A stretch of 64,000 nt of DNA from Larimichthys crocea (lineage: Eukaryota > Chordata > Actinopteri > Sciaenidae): contig NC_040012.1 of the NCBI RefSeq assembly GCF_000972845.2, forward strand, positions 7,038,097 through 7,102,096, in the 5' to 3' direction. Under the pieces are notes generated by a model. It did not search any database. It saw nothing but the letters and a program-made list of their open reading frames with translations, and had not been told where the DNA came from. The position numbers and the translations under genes were made by a program. Of this stretch, positions 16,540 through 30,112 are shown in pieces (the first letter of the stretch is position 1; every line of letters starts with the position of its first letter).

Positions 16540-16783
16540 TGGAAATTTGACAGAAGACGGAAGGGGAAGTTCACACTGACAGAGGGGGATTCACGACAGC
16601 CCTCCCCAGCTGCGCTGCGCTCTTAAGCTGCAGCAGCTCTCTCTGTCCTCCAGAGGCGATGCCGGAGTTTGGAGAGACCTAACAGCCAGCGCAGAGCGCA
16701 TCTATCATGCCTCGCACGGGTTTAAGATAGGGACAAAGTTTGAACATTTTAGCACTGACCTGCTTCTTTTTTTTTTTCACATC
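16540..16783 (+). promoter_or_regulatory. vav3: vav3 5' UTR and proximal promoter (copy B)
   Basis: The region just upstream of the vav3 start is GC-richer than its surroundings (about 16590-16730) and is conserved between copies A and B. Two tiny upstream open frames are visible: ATG at 16659 to TAA at 16682 (MPEFGET) and ATG at 16707 to TAG at 16730 (MPRTGLR). The main start at 16784 has A at -3 and G at +4 and is preceded by a T run. Transcription start and any TATA box are not determinable. Confidence 0.6.
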
Positions 16784-19700
16784 ATGGAATACTGGAGGCA
16801 ATGCGCGATGTGGCTGATCAGCTGCAACGTGCTGCCCGAGAACCACCGGGTGACCGCGGACACGGCGCAGGTGTTTGACCTGGCACAAACCCTGCGGGAC
16901 GGGGTCCTACTGTGCCAGCTGCTCAACAACTTGAGACCTCAGACCATCAACCTGAAAGAGATTAATCTGAGGCCACAGATGTCACAGGTAGACCGCTCAT
17001 TTCTGCTCTGCTTCCAAAGCAACTTATGTTTGTGTAGTTCAAGGAACTGCAAACCTGCCATGGAAGAACGTGTCCAAATGAGCGCAGCCAGACATTATTG
17101 CGATTTTAAAGCATGCCATAATAGTAAAGCTGCAGTTATATGACAACGATCAGATCACTTGTGCTTCTGACAAATGACTGGGAAATGTGTTGTGGTATGC
17201 ATGCAAGTATTTACACAAGTAGGCAGCTGCTTTTCAAGAGATGACTGTGATCACATGAGGTCTTTAAACACACCACCACAGAAACAAAGTAGAATCTACA
17301 ATATGTTGATGCATTATGTTTTATTTTGTGAAGACACCTGCAGGCAAAGAATCACTGAAGACTTCTTTAAACTTCACTCCAGATGTATGGGAGCATTTAT
17401 TTTTTTGTACCATTGTAGTTATTCCATGATTTCAAAACAAACCACTGCATGGCCGTTTTCCAACATTGTCTTCTATTCCAGAATCTGGGAACACAGATTC
17501 TCCTCTAGCACCGTGTCACTGTAACTATTTTAGAAAACAGTGCCACGGATTGACCTTTGGCCGACTCATTTGGAGATAATCAGCTGATGTGGACATCTCT
17601 CTAAATATGACAAATAATCGTAAAACAGATTCAGTCTGTAGTTTTTAAAAAAAAATCTAACTCTAAACAAACTCTTTTCGGCTAAGCGAGGGAGTGCCAA
17701 TGAAACCACGAGGAATGAGTCTGAGGCTTGACCTCTCTTTACCCATAATTCTTCCCCCAACCACTGGAGAGGCCTGATAAAATCCTGGCTTTGATCCACC
17801 CATTAGTTAGGGAACTTTTATTATGTGTGCAGAAGCTTGTAGTTTGCTTTTCCTCTAAAACACTGGTTATCCATTAGTAGACATATATCTTATACTACAA
17901 AACACTATTTTGGCCAGGACACTCTCTCTCTTTTTTTAAATTTCAGAATAAAACATAATAACTTAATGTGGTGAAAAGCAAATGTCACTTATAATGGTGA
18001 CAGACATTTAAAGTGTGGCAACATATCTCTGTTAGGCGCCAATTGCTTTTCATGCATTTTTGTAATATGTCACCAACACTTTGCGTGCAACATTACGGAT
18101 GATTAGATCTTTATCAGGCTTTCTTAAAAGCATGAGACATATGACACGCGAATATGTCATCGAATCACACCCTTTGATTCCAAGAAATCTCCAACAGACG
18201 TGACCTGTTTTTATCTGAATCCATAAGGTTAAATGACTCATTGATAAAAAAAGATACTATGATATGAAGCTTTTAAAAAGTTTTGACATTTAGGTCGAAC
18301 TTTTTTTTTTTTGCAAGATGAGATTAAAAGATTACGTTTTTTAGCTGTTGTAATAAATGCATGACTGAAACGCTGCACCACCGCAGAATCCTTAAGAATA
18401 ATGAAATCAGATAAACAGTTACATTTTTTTATTGGCCACAAACTGCCATAAATAAATGTCGGCATCTAGTCAAAATGACTGATTCTGCCTTCAAATATCT
18501 CTGCTTTCATAATAAATAAAAGCCAGTTTCCTTGCCAGGCATGAGATTGTGTTGTGTGTGTTCTCTGCCGGTGCGCAGCCTCTTCTTTTATATCTTCGAT
18601 AGACAGTGAAAGCAAATGTGCAGAACAATGGTTAGCCATAGCCTGCGGCTGTAGGCCATCTCGGTACGGTCGAGAAAAGCATGTGGGCTCGAGATTTTAA
18701 ATGGCACTTTCATTGTGCCCTGCTGACCTATGATCTTGAAAATGGAAACAAGGGCATGAAGGTAATGGATTGGAGGACGAGAGTGCAGCGTACTGTGATG
18801 AAAATGCTATTTATGTCATACTATATATGATGTAGACTTTGATGCAAATGCATCGTATGCATGACAGGAAATTAATAAATAGATGCTCAATATCATATAT
18901 GTTTGGGTCACTTATTTTTTTTTCATAGAGAAACAGACAGCAGATCAGCACAAATAAGAAAATAAATAATCCCAAAAGTTACAAAATAAAAGCTCAATAG
19001 TTGGACCAATATCAAATCAACATGAACAGGACGACCACTACTGCTACTGCTACTAAATAAAGCACCAAGACAAATCTATTTACTTGAGTTAGCGTTTGAG
19101 TATACGTGAAGAAACCCCGAACATGCACCAGAGGTGTGACTGTGATCAGGAGTACGAGGCTCGTGGTGGTGCAGAGCCATCATGTGTATGCACTTCCTCC
19201 GCAGACATACAGGGCCCCAGGGGTGGGGGGCGGTGGAGTGATTACAGGCGTCTCCACGATGAGCTGATGTGATAAAAAGGAGCCTATCTGCTCTCAAGAA
19301 TCATGTTGCAGTCCTGTTTTTACTGCAGATCATCACACGTGCATTCCCCAGTTTAGTCATCACTTAACAGAGCGAATTAAGTTGCTTCACTTGTTTACTG
19401 TTCGAATACTTCACTGGGTGAATTTAGTATGAGCAGCCCAAACTGGACTCAAGACACCCAAATCTGTAACCATCAGGACGCTGTCTTAGAAAGTGGTTTG
19501 ACTGCAGTCTTCCCACTGAGACACAGATCCTTTTCGGAAGTGACACCAAAAAAAAAAAAAAAGCACATGCTTTGTGGTTTCATTCGGCACTGTGAGACTT
19601 TCATTTTTTATTTTCATTTTGTGGTGTATGTGTTGTTCACCTTCGCATTTATATTTGCATATATACACGCTTTCAAGTCCACTGTGTTCTCATCAATGCA

Positions 19701-22700
19701 TGATAATATAAGTTTATTAAGGTCCAAAGGGTTGAAAAAAGCTTTTACCTCAAAGGAGGCACATGCACCTGTCTTTACTTTGGTGCTCAAAGTATGAAAA
19801 ATCCTATTCAAAACACTTAAGAGCAGATAGTTGAAGGACCATCTGCTGTTAACAGCTCATAGGGACTATTTCTTTGGGAAAAAGTCAAAAATATTGGCAC
19901 TAAAAAATGTTTTTTGTGATTTCTAGAATTCTGAATAATCCAGTGAACATTTTGTACCTGACACAATTCTAAAATGAAAAACTGCACATATTTGTCTAAG
20001 TGCTTCATGAAAAACAAACAAAACTAAACTGAATTTTTACCCTTGGCAGTTCTTGTGCCTGAAGAACATCCGCACATTCCTGACGTCGTGCAACACGGTG
20101 TTCGCGATGAAGAAAAGCGATTTGTTCGAACCCTTCGATCTGTTCGATGTCCGAGACTTTGGAAAGGTAACGCCCACGTCCATCCTTGTCTTTTTAACGT
20201 AGAATGAATGTTCTCCAACCACACCTCTGCTCTCTTCTGTTCTTTCCTGCTCTCATCCCGTCTTATACGTGCCTGCTTTTCTTATTACGATGATTTATGA
20301 AAGTCTTTAAGCTTTTTCAGGATCTTGCACCTTTACGAGCTGTTTCACAAGGAAATCACTTCAAGTGAACGTGTTGTCTGTTGGAGCTGTGTGACATCTA
20401 TTACAGCTGAGTGATGATGATGATGACTGTGCTGGCTGTAAGTGTAATAAATAGTACATTTTACAGATGTTATAGTTGTAAATAATCGAGGGAGATAACT
20501 CTTCTCACACTAAGCAAATCACATGATGGTGCCGAGAAAGGAAATGATGAAAAAACACAAACAGACTAAAGTACATCATGTTCTTGGTTCGCAGTTAGAA
20601 TTGAAGACAGTTGATAAAAACAATAAAATTATCAAAATATTCAGTGAAGTATTTTTCATTGAGAAAAACGGTGCTCAGTACGTACACTTTTTGCAAACTG
20701 TTCTCTAGTCTGTAAGTCAAATAGTCACTAGAAATCATTAAAGTGCATCACTGCATTTGCAGTCTATCTGCCTGTGCATCCAGTCACACATTCAGATCAT
20801 TATAAGCAGTGTAACATTATAAGACTCGGGTGTTATAGAGCCAATTAATGGTGTGATGTCTTGCCCTCACACGGAGGCGTGACGTGTCTGCTTGCACGTG
20901 GCTTTAAGAGCTGTCGAAGGGTCTGGTCTTGAATTTTCTGCTGGACTTCTGAAGGGATTGCTTGACTTCTTCTTTTTGTGTTTTTAATTGTGGGAGCTGG
21001 TTTTACCAGGTCAGTGGGTTTGTAGTGCGCTCCTCCTAGTTACTCAGCGGGCTCTCGCTCGCAGCGCAGCAGCCTTATTTCACTTCTCAGAAGAAAGCAC
21101 GCTCACGCTGACCAACCTTATTCCCACATTTTCTTAGTTCAGTGCATTCTGTGCCTAACTTTGCCTTGGAGCATCTGCGGGTTAACCATGAGGAAAGACA
21201 TTATTATTTGTGTCTAAACCATTTAACTGTTGAAATGGATGTTCTTTGTATTCATTTATTTTATGATTCAATTAAAATACCTAAGAAAAGCCCTTCATTT
21301 GGATAAACTACTATACCTCATGTACAATATTTTCTTTTTTTATGCATCCATTATTTTGTCAGAGCAGATTTTTGATCTATTTGAAATATTTTATTAATTT
21401 AGTATTACATAAGCTTTTAGAACTCCAGGTATACTTCCTCTATGTGTGTGCAAAATTTAATTAAAAGAAATGTTCAAGGCAAAAGATACATCAAAAGTTC
21501 TTAAGCCGGACATTTTATGCATGATTCAATTTTTAACACACTTCCCCGCAGAGACTAGGCAGTGGTCTTTGGTGTGAAGTGTCAAGGACTGCATATTGAG
21601 CTTTGCTGTGCAGTTTCCCACACAGACTCTCTTTTCTTTGGGTTCAGTGTGTGGTGTTCTAAAGAAGCTTCCACTTAATCTGGCTGCTCGTAATCCCACA
21701 GGGGAGGTGCCGCCTGCTAATATGTACAGCACATCCAAGTCGGGCTGCATAATCTCAGTCATGTTCAAGGGTTGTCCGTCAAAAAGACAAGCCTCTGAAG
21801 GGGGAAGATTCTGTTGCATCATTCCTGTTTTGTTTTTCCCCCCATCATTAGTTAAAAATACGGTGTGTCTGCAGGTTACAGCGATTGGGTTGGATCGCTT
21901 CCAAGAAGTGTTGTACGGCCGAATAAGAAATGCTCAATCTCTTCCTTATTTTCCCAGAAAACATTCAAAAGAGAACATTTTTCAAATCTCAGCCGGTCTA
22001 ATCCACTCGGGTTGACTTGTGCCAACTCTGGCCGCAGACTGAGCATTAGTCCGCTGAATATCTAATGAGAGTTCTCTAACCTACATTCCTCTGCTGGGTG
22101 ACTCCAGGCTTCACCCCAGAGGGCAGCCACGCTGCAGCCTGGAGGCCGGATGAAGATGAAGGGAAGATGCACGAAATGTGTTTGTGCTTGGTAAATCGAA
22201 CAGAGAAAGGGATTTTGCATTGAAGGAATCGCTAAAGAAATAGTTAAGACTGGAAACAGAGGGAAACAGCTAGCACGGCTCTGTCTAAATGTAACAAAAT
22301 CCACCTGTCCTCTGAAGCTCACTAGTTAAAACTTAAAGACTTGTTTGTTTGTGTCTCTTGTTCAAGAAATATATGCTGTTTCTACATTTATTATGTTTTT
22401 TGGGACCCTATATAACTTATTGTAAATATTCTTGTTTATATTTTAGATAACCAGATGCTTTCTGTTTTCCTCTGTGCTCTGGGGGTTTAAGATACATTTT
22501 GTAAATAGGCCACACTTACATGGCGGTTGGACTTCGACACAGTTTGTGGCTTTGCTTCTGAAGCCACACGTTGCTTGAGCTGTGGCAGTACATCAGACAT
22601 GTCAGGCCTGAAAACGACTTTCTTTTTAAGACAACTTGAGATTTATAATTTGAATAATTTTTTAAAAAGTAAACAAATGTTTCATTTCTGGCGTACTTAC

Positions 22701-24612
22701 ACTTGTTCTTCCTTTTCTCTTTAAGAACTGGTATTTCTCTTAAGTTACTCTTCCTACGTAACACTACAACAAACTGATTAGTCAGCTATCGACTGATGAA
22801 TCGGTTATCATTAGCATTAAATCAGTTGTGACGGACGTGACGTGTGAAAATAAAATTTACACTGATAGTTCCTCCTTTTGCCACGGTGTGATTTGGGTGT
22901 GTGCTTATGAAATGAGAATACACAAATCTATATTAGGGCAACATTTCAAATGCTCACACTTGAAAGGCAGATCCTTTTCGGTTTTGTTTCAGGAAAGACA
23001 TTACTTCGACTGCTGTAAATAGCATGTGAAGACGCAGAGGCCCTTTGCTGTTTTAAAGCTGGTCTCTGTCACGACAGTCACATGCACACCTGTGTTCAGC
23101 CAAAGCCACAGCACTCATTCACACAGGAAGAGGCAATAAACTGCAGATAAACAGACTGATATATCTAACAGCCATCAGGCTCATGCTTCTAACCTAACAC
23201 AGTCATTTGCACTTGAAGAGAAGAAATTATTAAGTGAGAGAGTTAAGTGGCAGATGATAAAAGCTTGAAATTAATAAATCAGCTGCGTGTCTCATGACAT
23301 TAACACACCTTTCTATCATGTCAACATACTGTTTCTCCTGCAGCGTCTACTGACTGCACGGTGTTAACTGTCAATACTGTATATCCAAACATCGACTAGG
23401 TGGCTTCCTGTAGTACAGGATCAGTTTGGTCAGTGAAAATATCATAACTGAGCGGCTAAAACTGATGTAAAGAAACTAAAGGTTAATAATTATAGCACAG
23501 AATTTGAATAATTTCTGCTCTTTTGGTTTCATTTGTGATAGCAGACGTCAGAAAGTATGGGGTGTACTTTTTCACAGGCATCGTATTGTGTTTGTTTAGT
23601 GCAAAAAAAGCAACTTTCAGTCAATGGAAGGGAGGGAATTGTATAATTTCATAGTGGCAAAGGAAGCAGAGATTTTAACCTTATTGATTTATTGGTGTAG
23701 CAGCTTGTTAATCAGACTTTATTTTTCTCTTTCTCATACACAAACACCTCCACCCACACAAACAGAGAGCCTGACTCAAAGGTGTGAGATTCCAAGGTAG
23801 CATGACCATTTCCTGCAGACCATGCTTGTTTTTATCGCTCTCCTTTTGACTGTTTATTTTCTGTCTCTTGCTGTTTTAATTTGATTTTGGCATGATCGTT
23901 ATTCAGCATGAGCTTATGTATTTGGGTTACATTATCCCAAATGTTTCCAACAATGTTCCAACCCAAAGAATTGACTTACCTCTAGTTGTTATACTTTTAG
24001 GGATATGTCAGATACGTCAGACAGTGAGGAAAAGCGTAACCAAACGTATTATGAAAACAACTTAAATACTCAGACTCAAATATGATGTCTATTCAGGCCA
24101 ATGAGAATATTCCTCCCTGGTGCATAAACCACAAAATCTTTTCCAGCTTGTGGGTTTAATTTTAAACATTTTAACCACTTTTCTCAGCTGGAGTGAATGT
24201 TTTAAAATTTTAAAACCTCAATGTATCAATTCATCACGGAAACAATTCAGAATTGAGGTGTCTTTTATAATGGCGGACTATGGAGAAAATTACATATTGT
24301 ATATTTAAGTATCTAAGAATGTGTGTTGTCCTGCTGGTTTTCAGTGACATATTTTGCTGCTGCTATGGCAAATATTAAAATATTTCATGGTATGAAAGTG
24401 GGTCAAATTAGAAATACTTTTTCATGGAGAAATCTGTTGTTGCTACCTTGTTAGATAATGAGAGATGACGGGAAAATTAGGTAATAAAGGAGATGCTGAA
24501 GTAGCAAATGTCCCCAGCTTGATTCAAACAGCCAAAGTTCAAGTTCATGGCCAATATCTCTGCAACTTAGTTAGTTAGTTAGTTAGTTGTTGGTTGGTTG
24601 GTTGGTTGGTTG

Positions 24613-24656
<44 letters not shown>

Positions 24657-25356
24657 ATATTTTGATCGTTAATTGGCCCTGTGTGTTGGTCGTTGCTGTG
24701 GTAAATAATTGCTAAGATGCAACAGTTTCTACGCGATAGCTCACTGGTTGTTAGGTTAGTTAGTTTAGTTAGTTAGTTAATTAATTTGCGTTGTTTATTG
24801 GCTGTTGCTACAAGGTTTCTGAGGCATTTGAGGCAGTTACAAGAACTTCAGGTGGTTGCTTAATACGTGCTAAGAGGTTGCTAACTGGTTACTAAGTGTT
24901 AGGCATGGTGTTACTCGGTGGTTGGACAGATATGATTTTCACAGTGCTGGATGATTGCAGTGGTTGCTAATATATTCTGAAGGTGACTTATCATGTATAT
25001 TTATGTCATCAGACAACTCTAATATACAATACCCTGTTAATCTTATTGAATGATGGACTTTGGCATCAATGTTTGTTTGCTTTCACTCTATGATTAAGTC
25101 GCAAGTCAGCCAATCAGTCGTAATTAAAGCTGGGATGTTGATGCAAATGCTATTTACACCTCAGAACCTCAGAACCGGTAATTATAATAACTTCAATATG
25201 GCACTAACATAGTGAGTCTCTCTCTTCTCTCTTCTCTAAATCTGTCTATGAGCCATCCAAAAAAACATGAATCAACACACTTTTTTCCCCGCACCAGGTC
25301 ATGGACACTCTATCCAAGCTCTCTTACACAGCAATTGCACAACAAGGAGGATTCAA
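16784..25356 (+). CDS. vav3: vav3 exons 1-3: calponin-homology domain
   Basis: Exon 1 (68 codons) begins [18 protein letters not shown] and contains [20 protein letters not shown] and [14 protein letters not shown]. Exon 2 (39 codons) reads [11 protein letters not shown] ... [16 protein letters not shown]. Exon 3 (59 nt) reads [19 protein letters not shown] and ends in a split Lys codon. Together they form residues 1-127, the CH domain that in Vav proteins folds back on the acidic, DH and C1 regions to hold the protein inactive. Exon 2 reads [15 protein letters not shown] residues where other Vavs have a C-x-K-F-G-M pattern, so a small sequence difference or base error there is possible. Confidence 0.95.
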
Positions 25357-27148
25357 GTAAGTCACATTTGTATGTCAGCAAACATTTCAGCACCTGCACT
25401 TCACGTCCACCTCGTCGCCCCCCTTTACTGACACTGCAGCCACACTTAGTCATGTCTCACTCACTTGTTTTCAGTTTCACCAGATGTTTTACCTTATTAC
25501 TAGAAATGAGAAACACCTGCTGTTTTCCAAATGCTGCGTGTCTTTTTGATTATTTTTAAACAATATGTTTATTGAAATATATGCAGTAAACAAAGAAAAA
25601 ACACCAACAGCAGCAAAATGGCAAATGTGACAGAAATACAAGACAGAAAATAAATGAATGACAAAGTTGTCCATCTGTCTCTGGCTTTTAAAAAAATGTT
25701 TTTTATGCATTATATGGATTTTTCTTTTCTATTATTTTGGCATCTTTAAGGCATTTTAGGCAATGTGAGCATAGGGGAGCTGCAGATCTCCATCCCAAAA
25801 AAAATCGGGCCCATTAAACTGTGTTGATAAATGAGTAAATTTGTCCAAACTAGTTGCTATACAAAAGCATTTTAGGCTGTAGTAGATCAAAAGTTAGCTC
25901 CCTGCCCTAAGTCACTCATTAATTAGAGTTTTTTTCCATGGTGATCTTTATGTTAAACACTGAGCTTCACACTGCTTTGCTGTCATTCCCAGGCCATTCC
26001 CAACCGAGGAGAGCCTAAAAGACGAGGACATTTACAATAACCTGGAAGACTTGATTGAGTATGTATGAGGCTCCCTCTCTGTGGGACCATTACTAGTGTT
26101 GATAGAAACATGATTATGCTCAGTAGCAGAAACCAGCTATGCTCATCATCCATGCTCTCCAGGGGTCCGGACACCCACATGTTTTGGTAAAAGGCTTGGC
26201 TCCGTTTCTCTGTTACTGTCAGAGGGAACGAATGAGTAATAATTCTGCATGTTTTTGCTGAGTGCTTGCATACCACCCACATCGAGCCTCTGAATGGGTG
26301 CTGTTGACAGTTTGATTAATAGATAAAGATGAATTACAGTAAAGTAGAGAACATATGTAATAAACAGATACAGCATGTACAGTATATTATTTTCATGTCA
26401 CATTAGAGGTTCAGAGCATGTTTATTTTGAGTTGTGCATTACGCCTTTCTAAAGTTTTTCATTCTCTAATACATGCAGTGATTAGAAGTTAATTATGAAT
26501 TGATGAATATGAGACAAGGAGCAGCCAAAGTCTTAATTTTCCATGTATTATTTGATTATTTTTATGATAGTAAACAGTTTGTAATGACATAGACACTGTC
26601 CAGGAAATGTGTCTGTGTATATCTCTTACAGTACATTTAATATTTGTTGATCCACAATGCAAGAAGTAGTTTGTGATTGATAATCAACACATTTTAGAGA
26701 TGTTAACGTGTGTGTGTGTGTGTGTTATAGTGAGAATGCCCTTGAGGACGAGGACGACTTGTATGCGGCGGTCTATGGGCTAGAAGATGACAATGAAGGT
26801 GGTGAGATCTATGAAGACCTCATGAGGACTGAGCAGCACCCCCCATTGGTACTGCAATGAGTCACACACACTTATTTACTCACTCACTGACTCACTCATG
26901 TTTGGGCAAAATACTTCCAGAATACCTCATACCTGATATTGTCAGATTATAACCGCAAAAATGTTACATTGTTGAATTATAACCCACAAAGTAAAATTTC
27001 CAATTTGAACTTCTCACCTGTAATCCAGTATCTACTTCATAATGTAAAGGACAAAGGTCCTTACTAAAGCCAGTGGTTGACTCAATAGAAGAAACCCCTT
27101 AGCATCTGTACATATAAAGGGCTCATTCTAAGGCAACAAAACATAACA

Positions 27149-27187
<39 letters not shown>

Positions 27188-29669
27188 TCTTTTTTCCTGA
27201 GCTATTTAAACTTTTGAAGACCATATTTTATTTCTTAATAAACTTCTTGCTTATAATAAACTTTCATAGTCTGTGCACAGGTCAGGCAGACATGTGTAGT
27301 GTTGTTAAAATATACTACTACTATACATACTTACTACTACTAATAATAATAATAATATTAATTGTTATGTTTTGATGCCTTAGAATGAGACCTTTATATG
27401 TACAGATGCTAAGGGGTTTCTTCTCATTGAGTCAACCACTGGCTTTAGTAAGGACTTTGTCCTTTACATTAGTGAGCGAGATGCTTGCAACTCACTGTGA
27501 ACTACAACTGGCTGAGTGAAGTTCAAATTGGAAATTTACTTTGTGGGTTATAATTCAACAATGTAACATTTTTGCGGTTATAATCTGAACATATCAGTAT
27601 GAGGTTTCTGGAAGTATTTTGCCCAAACATGAGTGATCAGTGAGTGAGTAAATAATGTGTGTGGACTCATTGCAGTACCAATGGGGGGTGCTGCTCAGTC
27701 CTCATGAGGTCTTCATAGATCTCACCACCTTCATTGTCATCTTCTAGCCCATAGACCGCCGCATACAAGTCGTCCTCGTCCTCAAGGCATTCTCACTATA
27801 CACACACACACACACACACACGTAACATCTCTAAAATGTGTTGATTCAATCACAAACTACTTCTTGCATTGTGTCAACAAATATTAAATGTACTGTAAGA
27901 GATAACCAGACACATTTCCTGGACAGTGTCTATGTCATTACAAACTGTTTACTATCATAAAAATAATCAAATAATACATGAAAATTAAGAGTCTTTTCTC
28001 ATATTCATCATTCATAATTAACTTCTAATCACTGCATGTATTAGAGATGAAAAACTTTAGAAAGGCGTAATGCACAACTCAAATAAACATGCTCTGAACC
28101 TCTAATGTTACATGAAAATAATATACTGTACATGCTGTATCTGTTATTACATATGTTCTCTACTTTACTGTAATTCATCTTTATCTATTAATCAAACTGT
28201 CAACAGCACCCATTCAGAGGCTCGATGTGGGTGGTATGCAAGCACTCAGCAAAAACATGCAGAATTTTACTCATTCGTTCCCTCTGACAGTAACCAGAGA
28301 AGGAGCCAAGCCTTTTACCAAAACATGTGGGTGTCCGGACCCTGGAGAGCATGGATGATGAGCTAGCTGGTTTCTGCTACTGAGCATAATCATGTTTCTA
28401 TCACCACAGTAATGTCCCACAGAGAGGGAGCCTCATACATACTCAATCAAGTCTTCCAGGTTATTGTAAATGTCCTCGTCTTTTAGGCTCTCCTCGGTTG
28501 GGAATGGCCTGGGAATGACAGCAAAGCAGTGTGAAGCTCAGTGTTTAACATCAAAATCACCATGGAAAAAACTCTAATTAATGAGTGACTTAGGGCAGGG
28601 AGCTAACTTTGATCTACTACAGCTAAATGCTTTTGTATAGCAACTAGTTTGGACATTTACTCATTTATCAACACAGTTTAATGGGCCCGATTTATTGGGA
28701 TGGGATCTGAGCTCCCCTATGCTCACATTGCCTAAATGCCTTAAAGATGCCAAAGTAATAGAAAAGAAAAATGCATAAAATGCATAAAAACATTTTTTTT
28801 AAGCCAGAGACAGATGGACAACTTTGTCATTCATTTATTTTTTGTCTTGTATTTCTGTCACATTTGCCATTTTGCTGCTGTTGGTGTTTTTCTTTGTTTA
28901 CTGCTATATTTCAATAAACATATGTTTAAAAATAATAAAAAAAACACGCAGCATTGTGAAAACAGCAGGTGTTTCTCATTTCTAGTAATAAGGTAAAACA
29001 TCTGGTGAAACTGAAAACAAGTGAGTGAGACATGACTAAGTGTGGCTGCAGTGTCATAAAGGGGGGCGACGAGGTGGACGTGAGTTGCAGTGCTGAAATG
29101 TTTGCTGACATACAAATGTGACTTACTTGAATCCTCCTTGTTGTGCAATTGCTGTGTAAGGAGCTTGGATAGAGTGTCCTGACCTGGTGCGGGGAAAAAA
29201 GTGTGTTGATTCATGTTTTTTGGAGGCTCATAGACAGATTTAGAGAAGAGAGAAGAGAGAGACTCATATGTTAGTGCCATATTGAAGTTATTTAATTACG
29301 GTTCTGAGGTTCTGAGGTGTAAATAGCATTTGCATCAACATCCCAGCTTTAATTACGACTGATTGGCTGACTTGCGACTTAATCATAGAGTGAAGCAAAC
29401 AACATTGATGCCAAGTCCATCATTCAATACGATTAACAGGGTATTGTATATTAGAGTTGTCTGATGCATAAATATACATGATAAGCCCTTCAGAATATAT
29501 TACAACCACTGCAATCATCCAGCACTGTGAAAATCAATCTGTCCAACCACCGAGTAACCCATGCCTAACACTTAGTAACCAGTTACCTACCTCTTAGCAC
29601 GTATTAAGCAACCACCTGAAGTTCTTGTACTGCCTCAAATGACTCAGAAACCTTGTAGCAAGTAGTTAG

Positions 29670-29717
<48 letters not shown>

Positions 29718-30063
29718 CTAACAACCAGTGAGCTATCGCATAGAAATTGTTGCATCTTAGCAATTATTTAGCATACCATGTAGCAACCACCAACAAACAG
29801 GGCCAATTAACTATCTAAATATTAACTAACGAACGAACGAACTAACTAACTAACCAACCAACCAACCAACCAACCAACCAACCAACCAACCAACCAACCA
29901 ACAACTAACTAACCAACCAACAACTAACTAACTAACTAACTAACCTAACAACCAGTGAGCTATCGCGTAGAAACTGTTGCACTTAGCAATATTAGCTACC
30001 ATGTAGCAACCCCAGAACAAGGCCAATAACTACTCAAAAACTCCAACTAACTAACTAACTAAC

Positions 30064-30112
<49 letters not shown>

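Larger units (their letters stand above)
13655..19238. repeat. Tandem copy B of the vav3 5' region (the version with intact exon 1)
   Basis: This block matches 7240-12998 in the same orientation. It is the copy that runs without interruption into vav3 exon 2 at 20050 and its exon 1 is in frame, so I treat it as the authentic locus. Its last kilobase (18234-19238) occurs a third time, inverted, at about 35250-36263. Confidence 0.9.
18234..27150. repeat. Left arm of an approximately 8.9-kb inverted repeat
   Basis: Reading this arm forward and 27361-36263 backward gives the same sequence with occasional substitutions and frequent one-base gaps. The pairing ends on the left at TGACTCATTGATA (18234), the exact sequence before the N gap at 36264 read in reverse. 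Exons 2-5 of vav3 in this arm are all in frame. Confidence 0.95.

Noticed and set aside
21526..22015. Overlapping frames of 98 and 139 residues on opposite strands in vav3 intron 2
   Set aside because: No recognisable domain, no splice context, and the inverted copy at about 32640-33130 does not preserve the frames.
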